This document shows positions 55,314-64,000 of a DNA stretch of 64,000 nucleotides, piece by piece. The DNA is from Osmia lignaria lignaria (lineage: Eukaryota; Arthropoda; Insecta; Hymenoptera; Megachilidae). Below the pieces are notes generated by a model. That model was given only the letters and a program-made list of their open reading frames with translations. It made no database searches and had not been told where the DNA came from. Location: positions 9,794,001 through 9,858,000 of the forward strand of contig NC_135038.1 of assembly GCF_051020975.1 (NCBI RefSeq). Reading direction: 5' to 3'. Position 1 is the stretch's first letter; the number at the start of each line of letters is the position of its first letter. Both the position numbers and the translations under genes were made by a program.

Positions 55314-55720
55314 AAAAAATTCGTCCAATAATCAAACGCCAGATGCTGCACTTTTAATTAGAAAATCTAATTTGGTATTATAATTACATTTATAGTGCTT
55401 GAACTATTTCAAAAGTTGACATTGATTTCAGGAGGGTGTTTTCATTAAAATTGACTTTATAAGGTAGAAAATAAAATTGCTTCATAAAGAGTCTCTATAT
55501 ATCATTTTCTGCAGTTAATTTTTAGATAATTAAGAGCAGTTTAATTAATGAAGAGAAGACGAGTTTATCAAAGGTACAGGATGCTCACCTCCTTCCTTTG
55601 GTTCGATCCTGCTCTGATTGCTTCAATAGGGGGAATCAAGTTTGTCAACTTTGATGTAAGGCACTTTCCAGCTTCTACTGATGCTTCACGGTCATGAACA
55701 CAGGGCACACGTGTGTTATG

Positions 55721-55741
55721 TTCCACCTTGTAGGGTGGAAT
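55721..55741. other. Small perfect stem-loop
   Basis: TTCCACC, loop TTGTAG, GGTGGAA. It lies in a GC-richer island (55590-55820) with a CACACGTGTG palindrome nearby (about 55708). Function unknown. Confidence 0.4.
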
Positions 55742-56552
55742 GGGGGTGTAGCAGCTGTATTTCGTCTTAGAAGCAAATTTCTGTTCCTGTGTGTTCTTGT
55801 TCGCCTAACTTGTTACACGAGTATTCTATATCCGAAACAAGATACGTGTGTAAGGTGAGAAAAAGGTAATTGAAACTGATAGAAGAAATTAGAAAATTTT
55901 AAAAGAAAATCAAAACATTCGTCACCATATTAATTTTGTAAAATTGGAAAGCTAATTATATAAAAATATTCATGAAAAAATAATCAACATAACACACATA
56001 ACAAAGAATTATTGAATTCAGATATGCTTTATAAAAAATGATCTGAAACGTGCTTCGAACACTTTCCTGGACATTTTGGAGGATATTTCCGCAGAAAATT
56101 GTCTCGAGAACATATTTAACAGTTATTATTCCCTATCTCTTATCTAGGAACTTATAGACAGAGAGTAGAGCAGTATTCAGAGCTCGTATACTAACTGAAC
56201 ACGGGGCTTCGGAATTCTTATGGCTGACTCGTGCGGTCCGCTACTACTGCGTCTGACCCTCTATAGTTCGCCATCACTGGAACGGTGTGGCATAAAACAT
56301 TTTGTTTATTTTTGACCTGGCTACGATAACGATAACTGTGGTATGTAAACTCCCCACAAAACTGTAGCATCTCCGAATTATCTCTACAAGATACAAGGTT
56401 TGCTATTTTACAAATAACAGTATTATAAAATTTATATTATTTAATTCTTTCAATAATTGATAGAATATTTTATTTTTCTGATTTATTTTGCAATTTATTT
56501 AAAGTTTGTATCTTTCACTTTTCTTTTAAGTTCAATTAATCCTGATTTAAAT

Positions 56553-56598
56553 TAAGCCCCAATTTTAATCGGGGCTTAAGACTTAAGGGATTAACTGG
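56553..56598. repeat. Short palindrome, possible GGACCATGG-family fragment
   Basis: AAGCCCCAATTTTAATCGGG followed by GCTT is an inverted repeat. GCCCCAATTTTAAT is also found after the head in the 19.3 kb copy. Confidence 0.4.
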
Positions 56599-58384
56599 GA
56601 ATGTTTATTGTAGTACACTGTTATAATTTCTTCTTTTCCTTCATTTTTTTGCTTGATATTCAATGACACGAGAAATAACAGGATAGTAACGAGAACAGAC
56701 GTGCCTGTCGATTCGATGTCACCTGCTTTTTTATTGACATTTATTGACTGTCAGAGCTATGCAGTTGCTGTTCGAAACGTGAGAGAATTGCTGAACATGC
56801 GCTCCCTACGATAATTCGTTGTAAATTGTATATTTCAATAATTTCATGTTATCGAAAAACGTAATAATTATCAACATTTGTGTTTATTCAAATGCTGCTT
56901 CATTCAAAGTACCTTCTGTAACATAATAATAAATTTTCATATAATTTTGCATCACTTTTCAAGACAAAGGTACAAAGAAATTAAGTGCATTAAAATATGC
57001 AATTTAACAAGCATTTAGTATGTCAAATAAAAATATTAAAAATATATTAAATACAGTTAAATGAGAATCAAGTTTAAATTATTTTCAAGTTGTAATCATT
57101 CTTACAAAATTACAGTTTTGTTAACTCTTCATTATATAATTTTCAAAATTGTTAAACAAGGTAGCTTAAAAGATAGAGGAAGTTATGACAAAAATAACGC
57201 AATTGGTTTGAAGTCAATATGACAATTAGTTCCAGAGATATAGGACTTTAAAGAAATGTCGTTCCGGCGAGAACAATGAATGGGGGTGGACCGCCGTGAC
57301 CTACATTTTTTCCGGGAAGTGCGTACGCGCCATAGTAATCGTAGTAAAAAAAACAACGAATGAACATTAATCACGCATGAATAGGGAATGAGTGAGAGGT
57401 TCGATCTGAGAACGAGACAAATTATGCTTTGCTTTACACGATGATATCTCAGCAACCGGGAATGATATCAAAATGAAACTAACGTCAAATTAAAGAGGAG
57501 ATTTCAGCAGTTCTATTAGTATCAATTACATGTTAATAGAATTAATAACCTTGGTATAATAACGAATTAAAGTTTTAGTAGTTTTAATAGATATTATTTG
57601 GATCTTTGAAGACCTATTTCGACAAATATATGCAATTTTCAAGCAATATTTGTCATAATAATTAATATTTTATGTAATTCTAAATAATTTAGTATTTAAA
57701 AAGTTTATTTATTTAAAGAATTAGAATGTTGTGGAAAATCGAATCACAAGTTTCAGTAATTTTGTGTTGGAGAAAACAACCTATATCCTTTGTTATCACA
57801 TTAATTTATATATTTATTATTAATATTTTAATAAAAGTGACTAAAACTCTAAGTAGTAAAAACCTTAGCCAAAAATGATTTGTTACTGTGATAAAATTAA
57901 TTACTTTAATGCTTTTAATTGCTTCAACCATTTCCGATTCTCACCTGCAATTACGCTAAAGACTAACTCTTTTTCCCCTGTATATTGATGAGCTTCAATT
58001 TTGTCGCGCTTTCTTTCCCGCCTAATTATTTCGCTTCTGTCAGGGCTCATTTCCGAAGACGCGTGAAATTAGGTCGCACCAGCTAACTAGGGCTAATTGA
58101 TAAACAGCATTTGGCCTGGTATACTTGCAAATGAAATCGCTGAATGGGGAAACGCGAGGCTGACAAGCTGCGCGTTAATTAAACCTCTTCGCGTATAGAA
58201 ATCCGATTCGTCGATACGGAGCCCGGTTTTTGTTCGAACTACGGTAAAATACGTGTGAAATGCTGGGTCGCATGTCTCAGAACATATCGTTTCAACTGAA
58301 TGCGAATTTCCGCGGAAATTCATTGAATTCTTTCTTTTTCTATTACAACCGCATAAAAATATTACATATCAGAAACTTGAATTA

Positions 58385-58492
58385 TATAATAAAAATTAGA
58401 GTTTGATTTTAATTAAACTTAAAATGAAAATATAAATTACAACGTTAAATTAATATCTGGGCTCTCTCCACGGTCCGTCATCTAAAGGTTAA
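58385..58492 (-). repeat. GGACCATGG-family copy, truncated
   Basis: On the minus strand it shows TTTAACCTTTAGATGACGGA, then CCGTGGAGAGAGCCC and the A/T-rich interior. Confidence 0.6.
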
Positions 58493-59799
58493 AAATTCTT
58501 AAACTTTCCAAGTTCTACATTTTTACCTGCTAAGAATTGAAACTTTTATAACTTCCAAGTACTAAATTTTTACTTACAATTAGAAAGAATTGAAAATTTT
58601 AAAGATTTAAAACTCTTAATTCTTTCAAAAAGAGGAAAAGAAATTAACTTTTTCAAATTTTGGTGAATATTCCTTTAATTTTTATTCGTTTGATTCCAAT
58701 TAAATTCTTAATTGGTTTTAATATTTTAAATCACCGTCATTGATGGCTCTTGTATAATAAAAAGATTACGTGTCCCGAATTAAAACGGGGCATAAAGTTT
58801 GCCCGAAAACAACGCTACGTACGTCCAATGGTAAAACGTATGGAAGCGTTAATTGAAATTTAAATTCGCCAGACACATTTACAGCGTTCAAGAGGAGACG
58901 CACAAATGAAATATGCATGCTTTTTATACCCACCGATTTAACAAGCCGAAGTGGCAATCAATTATTGAAATTAATCACCCGCGGCAAACGAACCCGTAAT
59001 CTATTTCCTGTCGCGCATCGGATAATTGCTCGTTTCGGAAAAAAAACAAAGTAGCAAGAAACAGATGATTATTCTCAGGATAAATTTCTCTCGGACAGAT
59101 TATCCTGTCACGCATCATTTTGCTTCTAAAATAGCACTAATTACCTATATACATTTAATTATCAAAAATAATCATTTAATCAATCTCTACAATAATAAGA
59201 GCGTTATTTCGAAATTCTCAATTACTTTTCTAATATTTTAAATAAATAATAACGTGACTCGAAGGTGAGTAGATATACTAAACTCTCTGAACGGTTCACT
59301 GCTTCATTAATAATTTTGAAAACACTGTCAAAAAGCGTTGTGATCAAAATTTTCTGCTAAAGATATAAAACGCCAGGTAAATTGCCCTGGTAGAATGTCA
59401 GCAGTATATTTTTCAGATTTCTATACTGGTGTTAAAGAAAGGCTCTGTCCTTATGTGTATTACACCGGAGTCCTCCACACCTGGCATGTAAAGGCGCAGT
59501 AATTACAGATACAAGAAGACTGGACATGCCTTTGTTTGCGAATTTTGGGGTCCCAGATACCCCCGCCGCAGTTAGGTCTGCATGTACAAAACACAGCCGG
59601 TATGACAATCGTGCCTGCTTTATCAGTCCCTCTTTTACCGCACCTCGCACAGACTACTGAGAAGACACAATTTTAATTCCCTCTGACTCTATATTTTATA
59701 AATTAATTGAAACTAGTACAAGACCGAAACATTATTAAAATAATTGTAAGACAAACTTGTATTTACTTCATACACCTTGGCAAATAAATCATTTTAAAA

Positions 59800-59990
59800 G
59801 AGCAACTAAGTTATTATTTCATTTACCCAATTTCCTTTTTGAGTTATTTATTTAATTTACACAATTTCTGTTTTGAGTTATTTATTAAACGCACGTAATT
59901 TCTTTCCTCAGTTATTTATTTAATTGGCTTAAATTTTCCTCTTATTTTATTTATTTAATGTAGTTAACTTCTTTACTCAGTTATTCATAT
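59800..59990 (+). repeat. Degenerate tandem repeat, about 50-bp unit
   Basis: The segment GAGTTATTTATTTAATTTAC followed by ACAATTTCTTTTCTC-like sequence recurs four to five times with substitutions. It lies just outside the large palindrome. Confidence 0.6.
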
Positions 59991-60239
59991 ATGTATACAA
60001 CATTTAATAACTGTTTGATCTTTAATAAATTATAAACTTAAAATCAAACTTAACACAGGATAATTACTTCTCAATATGACCTAGAACGAGGTGCTACTTC
60101 ATCAGTCTTATACCGACAGCCAAGGGATGCGGATCAACTTCTCTAACATACATATACCTCTAATTTCTTTTCGGAGTTTATTTAATTTACTTTATTTATT
60201 GTCTTTGCTTATTCAATAAGCTTATCAAAGGGGAAAAGC

Positions 60240-60450
60240 ATTTATAATTTTATCCCTCTTTTGGGTTTCGGCCGACCATCCCTTTTATTAAACTTTTTCC
60301 AGTTATTTATTATTTTATCCCTCTTTATAGACCAAAGCGCACCCTTTTCAGTTACTAATTATTTTATCCTTCTTTATGGACTAGGTCCCACGCTTCCTAA
60401 CTATTTATTATCTTACTTCTTTTCATGAACCAAGGCCTCCCATCGCAGAT
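60240..60450 (+). repeat. Tandem repeat in the left palindrome arm, about 60-bp unit
   Basis: Variants of ATTATTTTATCCCTCTTTAT followed by GGACCAAGGC-like sequence and a TTCAGTTATTTATT join occur about four times. Confidence 0.6.
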
Positions 60451-60594
60451 ATTTATTTCTTCATTCTTTTTATTAGCCTCGCGGGGACTATCACTAAATC
60501 ACTGTACCTCCGTATCCCTTATATTCCTGTACCCTTATCGAGCCGCAACCCTCATATCACTGCCTCCCTTACGTCTCCTTTACATCCTTGAATT

Positions 60595-60730
60595 CTTTAA
60601 ATCCCTGCATTCCTTACATACTTGCATCCCTTACATCCCTGCATCCCTTACATCCCTGCATCCTTTACATTTCCTCATCCCTTACATCTCTGCATCTCTT
60701 ACACCCTTGCATCCCCTACATCTCTGTGCC
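60595..60730 (+). repeat. CATCCCTTACATCCCTG minisatellite, left arm
   Basis: About eight degenerate copies of a 17-bp unit of type CATCCCTTACATCCCTG. It creates a spurious Leu/His/Ser/Pro-rich open frame (60425-60763) that is not a gene. Confidence 0.85.
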
Positions 60731-60779
60731 TTATCCCTGATACCTTTTTTTAAAACATTTTAGTTTAAATGTTTGTGCA

Positions 60780-61050
60780 AATTTAGTTCCTTTCTTCACC
60801 GCCAGAGGGCGCTGATTCGACATCGAAAATTTAGTTCACATTTTTGCCGCTAGAGGGCCAAAATTGCTGCAAGGTTTAGTTCCTTTTTCTGACACCAGAG
60901 GGCGCTGATTCGACATCGAAAATTTAGTTCACATTTTTGCCGCTAGAGGGCCAAAATTGCTGCAAGGTTTAGTTCCTTTTTCTGAAACCAGATGGCGCTG
61001 ATTCGACATCGAAATTTTAGTTAACATTTTTGCCGCTAGGGGGCGCTGTT
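60780..61050 (+). promoter_or_regulatory. Three 93-bp repeats carrying six CTCF-like motifs
   Basis: Units spaced exactly 93 bp share TTTAGTTCCTTT, GATTCGACATCGAAA and TTTAGTTMACATTTTTGCCG. Each has two motif sites: CCGCCAGAGGGCGCTG (60799-60814), GCCGCTAGAGGGCC (60846-60859), ACACCAGAGGGCGCTG (60892-60907), GCCGCTAGAGGGCC (60939-60952), AAACCAGATGGCGCTG (60985-61000) and GCCGCTAGGGGGCGCTG (61032-61048). These fit the known CTCF core CCRSYAGRKGGCGC as I recall it; two of the six lack the final CGC. All lie in the same orientation. Binding is inferred. Confidence 0.6.
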
Positions 61051-61131
61051 TTTTCGAAATTTTCGCGAAAAAAGGAATTATCTTACCTTTACTTACCTTT
61101 ACTCGAAGCAGTCTTTATAATATATTTATTA

Positions 61132-61760
61132 TAAGAGATGCAGAGATGTAAGGAATGTAGGGATGAAAAGAATGTAGGGATGAAAGGAATGTAGGGATTT
61201 AAGGGATGAAGAGATGTAAGGTATGTAGGGATGAAAAGAATGTAGGGATGTTAGGAATGTAGGGATGAAAAGAATGTAAAGGGATATAATGATAAATGAT
61301 AAAGGGATGTAAGAGGAACAGACATTTAAGGGATAGCGAGATGTAAAGGATTGAAGGGTGTAAGGAATATAAAGGTGTAAAGGATAAGGAAAGAAAGGGT
61401 GTAAGAATTGTGGGAATATAAGGACAGCAAGGATTAATGGAATGCGGGGATTTAAAAGAAGTGGGGCTATAATGGGTGCAGAGATGTAAGGAATGCACGG
61501 ATATAAAGAAAGCAGACATGTAGGCAGAGGTACGTAGGCTAATAAAAAGAATGAAGAAATAAATATCTGCGAAGGGAGGCTTTGGTCCACGAAGACAAGT
61601 AGGATAATAAATAGTTAGGAAGCGTGGGACCTAGAGATGTAAGGGATGAACAGTTGTAAAGGATCCAGCGATGTACGAGATAAAGAAATGTTGGGATGTA
61701 AGTAATGCAAGGATGTAAGAGGTGCAGAGATATAAAGAAATCAGGGATGTAAAAGATGCA
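61132..61760 (-). repeat. Inverted counterpart minisatellite, right arm
   Basis: Degenerate copies of GGAATGTAGGGATGAAAAGA and GAGATGTAAGGAATG, the inverse of the left-arm CATCCCTTACATCCCTG repeat. It is longer than the left array. It generates long minus-strand frames rich in Leu/His/Pro (61129-61590) that are repeat artefacts. Confidence 0.8.
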
Positions 61761-62003
61761 CACAGGAGTAATAAAATCAACACGTTCTCCCTTCTAATGA
61801 GTTTATTCAACAAAATGAGAAGATAAATACTGCAAATTAAATGAACACAGAAAATAAAATAAAGGTGTGTGTATGTTTAGCAGGTTGATCTGCATCCCTC
61901 GGCGGTCGCTATAAGACTGATGGTGCTTCACTTTGCTCTAGGTTGAACGGTTGATAACGGTGCCACAACTAGCTATCTTTACTCGAATCACTGGCTGTAA
62001 CTG

Positions 62004-62290
62004 TTTTTTTTTTTTTTTTTTTTTAACATGGGGAAATCTTGCATAAGACCCCCCACCGTCCCATGGGGGTGGGCGGCGGGGGAGTGTCAGATTCCTACTG
62101 ACTAAAACCCCACGGCGACCGACACTGGCGCTATAGGAGAGCTCCGGGGCCTTATGAATTACATACTCCGGAGCCTTCCGCGCCTGGCACACAAGTGACC
62201 AACTCGGATGTCTAGCATGAGACCGACACCGGGGGTCGCACCCGGCGACGGCCTCTCCTCGTATCGTGTGCAAGAGCGTCTGGAACCCCC
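62004..62290 (-). mobile_element. 3' end of a LINE or LINE-derived SINE with poly(A) tail
   Basis: A 21-base poly(T) (62004-62024) on the + strand is the poly(A) tail of a minus-strand insert. Upstream of it on the minus strand lies GC-rich sequence with GCCGTGGGGTTTTAGTCAGT, AGGAATCTGACACTC and a stem-forming CCCACCCCCATGGGACGGTG before CCCCATGTT and the tail. Its composition contrasts sharply with the surroundings. 5' truncation is likely, with a boundary near 62290. The clade is uncertain, and a clear target duplication was not found. Confidence 0.65.
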
Positions 62291-62770
62291 ACTCCTGACG
62301 CCATTCGCTTTTGATATTGAAAGCAACTAACCATTATTAATTATTTTGACAACTAATTTTCGAATTCAGCTGATTATTCACTTTACTGGTCAATAAAGAA
62401 CCGACTCGATTCTTTTAGGACTTTTCTCTAGAGGGTGTACAATTAAAACGTAGGAAACGAGACAAATTTTATAGTGGCAATAAATTTGAATGGTTTCATT
62501 CGTTTCGTATTACTGCTGTAAGCTACAGTATTTACGAGGACAACGGAATCGTTTGCCTTGGCTTAAATAGATACGATCGAGGGAACGAACTATAATAAAA
62601 ATAAGATTCGAAGCCTCAGAAATGGTTCGAGAGTTTCCACCTTTTCTTAATCTCTGCTAACCTTCTGGCTGAAGCAATAAAATCCTTCTCCTAACAGAAG
62701 GATAATAATAACATACACCAAAGATAATACCAGTCTTTCATTCCTTAATGAAGCTTCTTAAAGTAACCAT

Positions 62771-62909
62771 AAAGTCTTATCAAAATGGCGATAAAATATA
62801 AATTATTTGACCCGAACCATGTCAAAATAATAATAATTATGTATAAGTTATTTGATTTAATCATTCTTAAAGTCGTATCAAAGGAATAAAATATAAGCTA
62901 CTTGGTTTG
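62771..62909 (+). repeat. Direct repeat of about 40 bp, spaced about 97 bp
   Basis: AAAGTCTTATCAAAATGGCG then ATAAAATATAAATTATTTGA recurs at about 62868 as AAAGTCGTATCAAAGGAATA then AAATATAAGCTACTTGG. Confidence 0.5.
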
Positions 62910-63075
62910 AAACTGCCTAAAGGGGTCAGAAATGATTATGAACTCCATAAACCAAAGTAACTTGAACAATCAATTCTAATAATAATTTAAAGCTGTTCGA
63001 TTGATTTCATTCCAAAAGCATAAATATCAGAGATGCTAGGAAGTAATCCAAGTAATAATTTCATTTGTGTTTCAG

Positions 63076-63317
63076 GACTCTCGTTAGGAGGTGGGCTGAT
63101 AGTGCTCGCATCAGCTTTATCAGATGCATCGCTCGAAGTACCTGGAAAATACAGTCTTCCCTCAACATCCAGCATGCAAGCTGATGATAACGGTTTGCCG
63201 CAGTATCACTATGGTTGGTGTCTTCAGTTGTCGGGGCTGGCTTTGATTTTGGCGGAAGTTGCAGCTGTTTTAACGATGTCTGGATATATGGCACGTTTCT
63301 CGACAGTCGAAGAAATG
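63076..63317 (+). CDS. stg1: Stargazin-like protein, exon B: rest of TM3, second extracellular loop, TM4
   Basis: The exon follows a good acceptor (tttgtgtttcag) and ends before gtagga, leaving exactly 80 codons after the two bases that complete the split Gly codon from exon A. It reads LSLGGGLIVLASALSDA (end of TM3), then an extracellular loop of about 30 residues rich in Ser, Pro and Asp. Next come YHYGWCLQLSGLALILAEVA and a hydrophobic stretch to MSGYM (TM4), and finally ARFSTVEEM at the cytoplasmic face. The YGW motif before TM4 and the acidic residue in LILAEV are hallmarks of the stargazin/TARP family (vertebrate form YGWSF...IIAEM). Both support a TARP-type protein over an ordinary claudin. 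About 35 kb of intron separates this exon from exon A. Confidence 0.9.
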
Positions 63318-63549
63318 GTAGGAACGCAACAAACCAAACTTAATCATAGAAAGCTCAGCTAAATTCAATTTTTAGAACTTTCAAGTCCTAAATTCTTTTC
63401 ATGGAAAAATGAGAATTTGAGAAGTTCCCAAATCTTAAATCTTGATAAGGAAATAATTAAAATATTTAAATCTTCAAAGTTGTAAATTCTATCTACAAAC
63501 AATATGGAAATATTGAATGCAATGATGTAAGAATGTTCCATTCTTTTAG
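63318..63549 (+). other. Short intron between exons B and C
   Basis: GTAGGA donor and TTTTAG acceptor, phase 0. AT-rich with no further features. The + strand frame of exon B happens to stay open for 15 codons into it, so an exon-only ORF scan would place a false stop at 63360. Confidence 0.8.
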
Positions 63550-63682
63550 GTAAGAGTTATGGTTCCTGGTGCCGAGAGGAAGTTAAGAGAACAAAGAGGA
63601 CTGAGTTCAGAGTACCTCGTTAGAGCCCATCAGAAATCACCTGGGCCCCCACAGACCCGAGGTTTCGGGCAGTCCTCAAAAA
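63550..63682 (+). CDS. stg1: Stargazin-like protein, exon C: start of cytoplasmic tail
   Basis: The exon lies between an acceptor (ttcttttag) and a donor (AAAAA|GTAACT) and holds 44 codons plus one base. It begins in phase 0 directly after exon B and reads VRVMVPGAERKLREQRGLSS, then EYLVRAHQKSPGPPQTRGF. The segment is strongly basic, as expected for the membrane-proximal tail of a TARP after TM4. The upstream intron is only 232 bp, so exons B, C and D form a compact 3' cluster. The exact residues are not recognised from vertebrate tails; I infer an arthropod-type tail. Confidence 0.85.
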
Positions 63683-63759
63683 GTAACTACTTCATTCACT
63701 CTACTAAACTAACTACTATACCACATCATTAATAATAAATTTGTCTATAAATATTTCAG
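63683..63759 (+). other. Very short intron between exons C and D
   Basis: A 77-bp intron with GTAACT donor and TATTTCAG acceptor, typical of the small intron class in insects. Confidence 0.8.
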
Positions 63760-64000
63760 CGTCTCAAAGAGCCCCTGAAGAAGGCACCTCTTTATTATGC
63801 AAATCAGCGCCAGATATCTGCGCCTCCAATCCCCAAGCCATCAGCTACGTCGATAAAGCAGATCTATCTCACGTGTTACCGGCGTATCCGGACGCAAAAA
63901 ATCCAGATCCACGGTACAACTTTACCGACAAATCAGAAGCTAGTGTTATCGACTCACGGTTAAGTGGCTTTGCCGATAAGGAAGGTTTGATAGATTCAGG
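63760..64000 (+). CDS. stg1: Stargazin-like protein, exon D: cytoplasmic tail, cut by window end
   Basis: The exon starts after the acceptor tatttcag. Its first two bases complete a Thr codon with the last base of exon C. It stays open to the window edge, adding 79 full codons. The product is polar and without membrane segments. It is rich in Ser, Asp, Lys and Pro, with sequence such as TSQRAPEEGTSLLCKSAPDI and later DPRYNFTDKSEASVIDSRL. It extends the cytoplasmic tail, which in TARPs carries phosphorylation sites and often ends in a PDZ-binding motif. That end and the stop codon are outside the window. The intron before it is just 77 bp. Confidence 0.85.

Larger units (their letters stand above)
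60076..61947. mobile_element. Large palindromic element, about 1.9 kb, arms with minisatellites
   Basis: Outer arms: CATCAGTCTTATACCGACAG and GGGATGCGGATCAA (60098-60137) are inverted at about 61882-61926 (TTGATCTGCATCCC, CTATAAGACTGATG). Inner arms: GGACTAGGTCCCACGCTTCC and CAAGGCCTCCCATCGCAGAT (about 60378-60452) are inverted at about 61570-61634. Between outer and inner blocks the similarity continues (TTATTCAATAAGCTTAT against the inverse of ATGAGTTTATTCAACAAA). The centre (60780-61080) is a separate tandem array. No transposase was seen. I infer a non-autonomous transposon or fold-back element. Confidence 0.75.
28123..63075 (+). other. Intron between exons A and B of the stargazin-like gene (about 35 kb)
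   Basis: The intron is defined by the GTGAGT donor after exon A and the TTTCAG acceptor before exon B, with matching phase (one base, then two bases of a Gly codon). It carries most of the mobile elements found here and several GC-richer islands, roughly at 28920-29400, 30140-30420, 32010-32410, 33220-33760, 35690-36130, 36960-37330, 39230-39480, 40640-41340, 42360-42730, 43900-44360, 45720-45960, 48560-48790, 49430-49700, 53180-53640, 55590-55820, 56180-56360, 58000-58320 and 59440-59650. Outside the listed repeats and islands I see only AT-rich sequence without recognisable content. Confidence 0.8.

Noticed and set aside
55597..55612. GGTTCGATCC, resembling the tRNA B box
   Set aside because: Flanking bases do not form a T stem and no acceptor or anticodon arm can be built; the same applies to ATTCGAATCC near 27672.
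59432..59650. 72-codon minus-strand frame in a GC-richer island
   Set aside because: Not recognisable, no splice signals of note; island noted only as composition change.
60425..60763. 112-codon + strand frame
   Set aside because: Translation of the CATCCCTTACATCCCTG minisatellite.
61129..61590. 153-codon minus-strand frame rich in Leu, His, Pro and Ser
   Set aside because: Translation of the GGGATGTAAGGAATG minisatellite.
61938..62273. 111-codon minus-strand frame ending in a Lys run
   Set aside because: Lies in the retroposon 3' end and its poly(A) tail (Lys codons), so it is not a host gene.

Overview
The window is AT-rich animal DNA with one recognisable protein-coding gene, read on the + strand and split by very large introns. 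Its four exons encode the second half of a four-pass membrane protein of the claudin/PMP22 superfamily. It fits the stargazin/TARP (CACNG) branch, called stargazin-like protein (stg1) in insects. Gene structure, AT-rich introns broken by GC-richer islands, and small DNA transposon relics point to an insect, probably a hymenopteran. The order is inferred from overall character, not from a marker sequence.

Layout: 1-27997 is intron or upstream sequence. I found no convincing exon in it, and the exons for TM1 and the first extracellular loop are not seen. Exon A (27998-28122) carries TM2 and the start of TM3. A roughly 35 kb intron (28123-63075) follows. Exons B (63076-63317), C (63550-63682) and D (63760 to the window edge) finish TM3, the second extracellular loop, TM4 and much of the cytoplasmic tail. 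All junctions have GT/AG borders and compatible phases, so A to D join into one open frame. The stop codon and any C-terminal PDZ ligand lie beyond the window.

The introns hold non-autonomous mobile elements and structured repeats: a dispersed family marked by GGCGGACCATGGAGAGAG (about ten copies), a MITE family with ends GTAAGTAGTA, a 433-bp element with about 125-bp terminal inverted repeats and TTA duplications, a 111-bp hAT-like MITE with near-matching 8-bp duplications, a pogo/Tigger-like MITE, a 220-bp fold-back hairpin, a 5'-truncated LINE/SINE-type retroposon with a poly(A) tail, and a 1.9-kb palindrome at 60.1-61.9 kb. The palindrome arms contain minisatellites. Its centre holds three 93-bp repeats that each carry two CTCF-like motifs.

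Other points of interest are a 335-bp tandem duplication running into a GC-rich block that ends in a perfect splice donor (possible internal first exon), and a minus-strand candidate exon near 38.1 kb that could belong to a nested gene. GC-richer islands are scattered through both introns and may be conserved regulatory DNA. Most apparent open frames of 60-190 codons overlap such islands or repeats and are not supported as genes.
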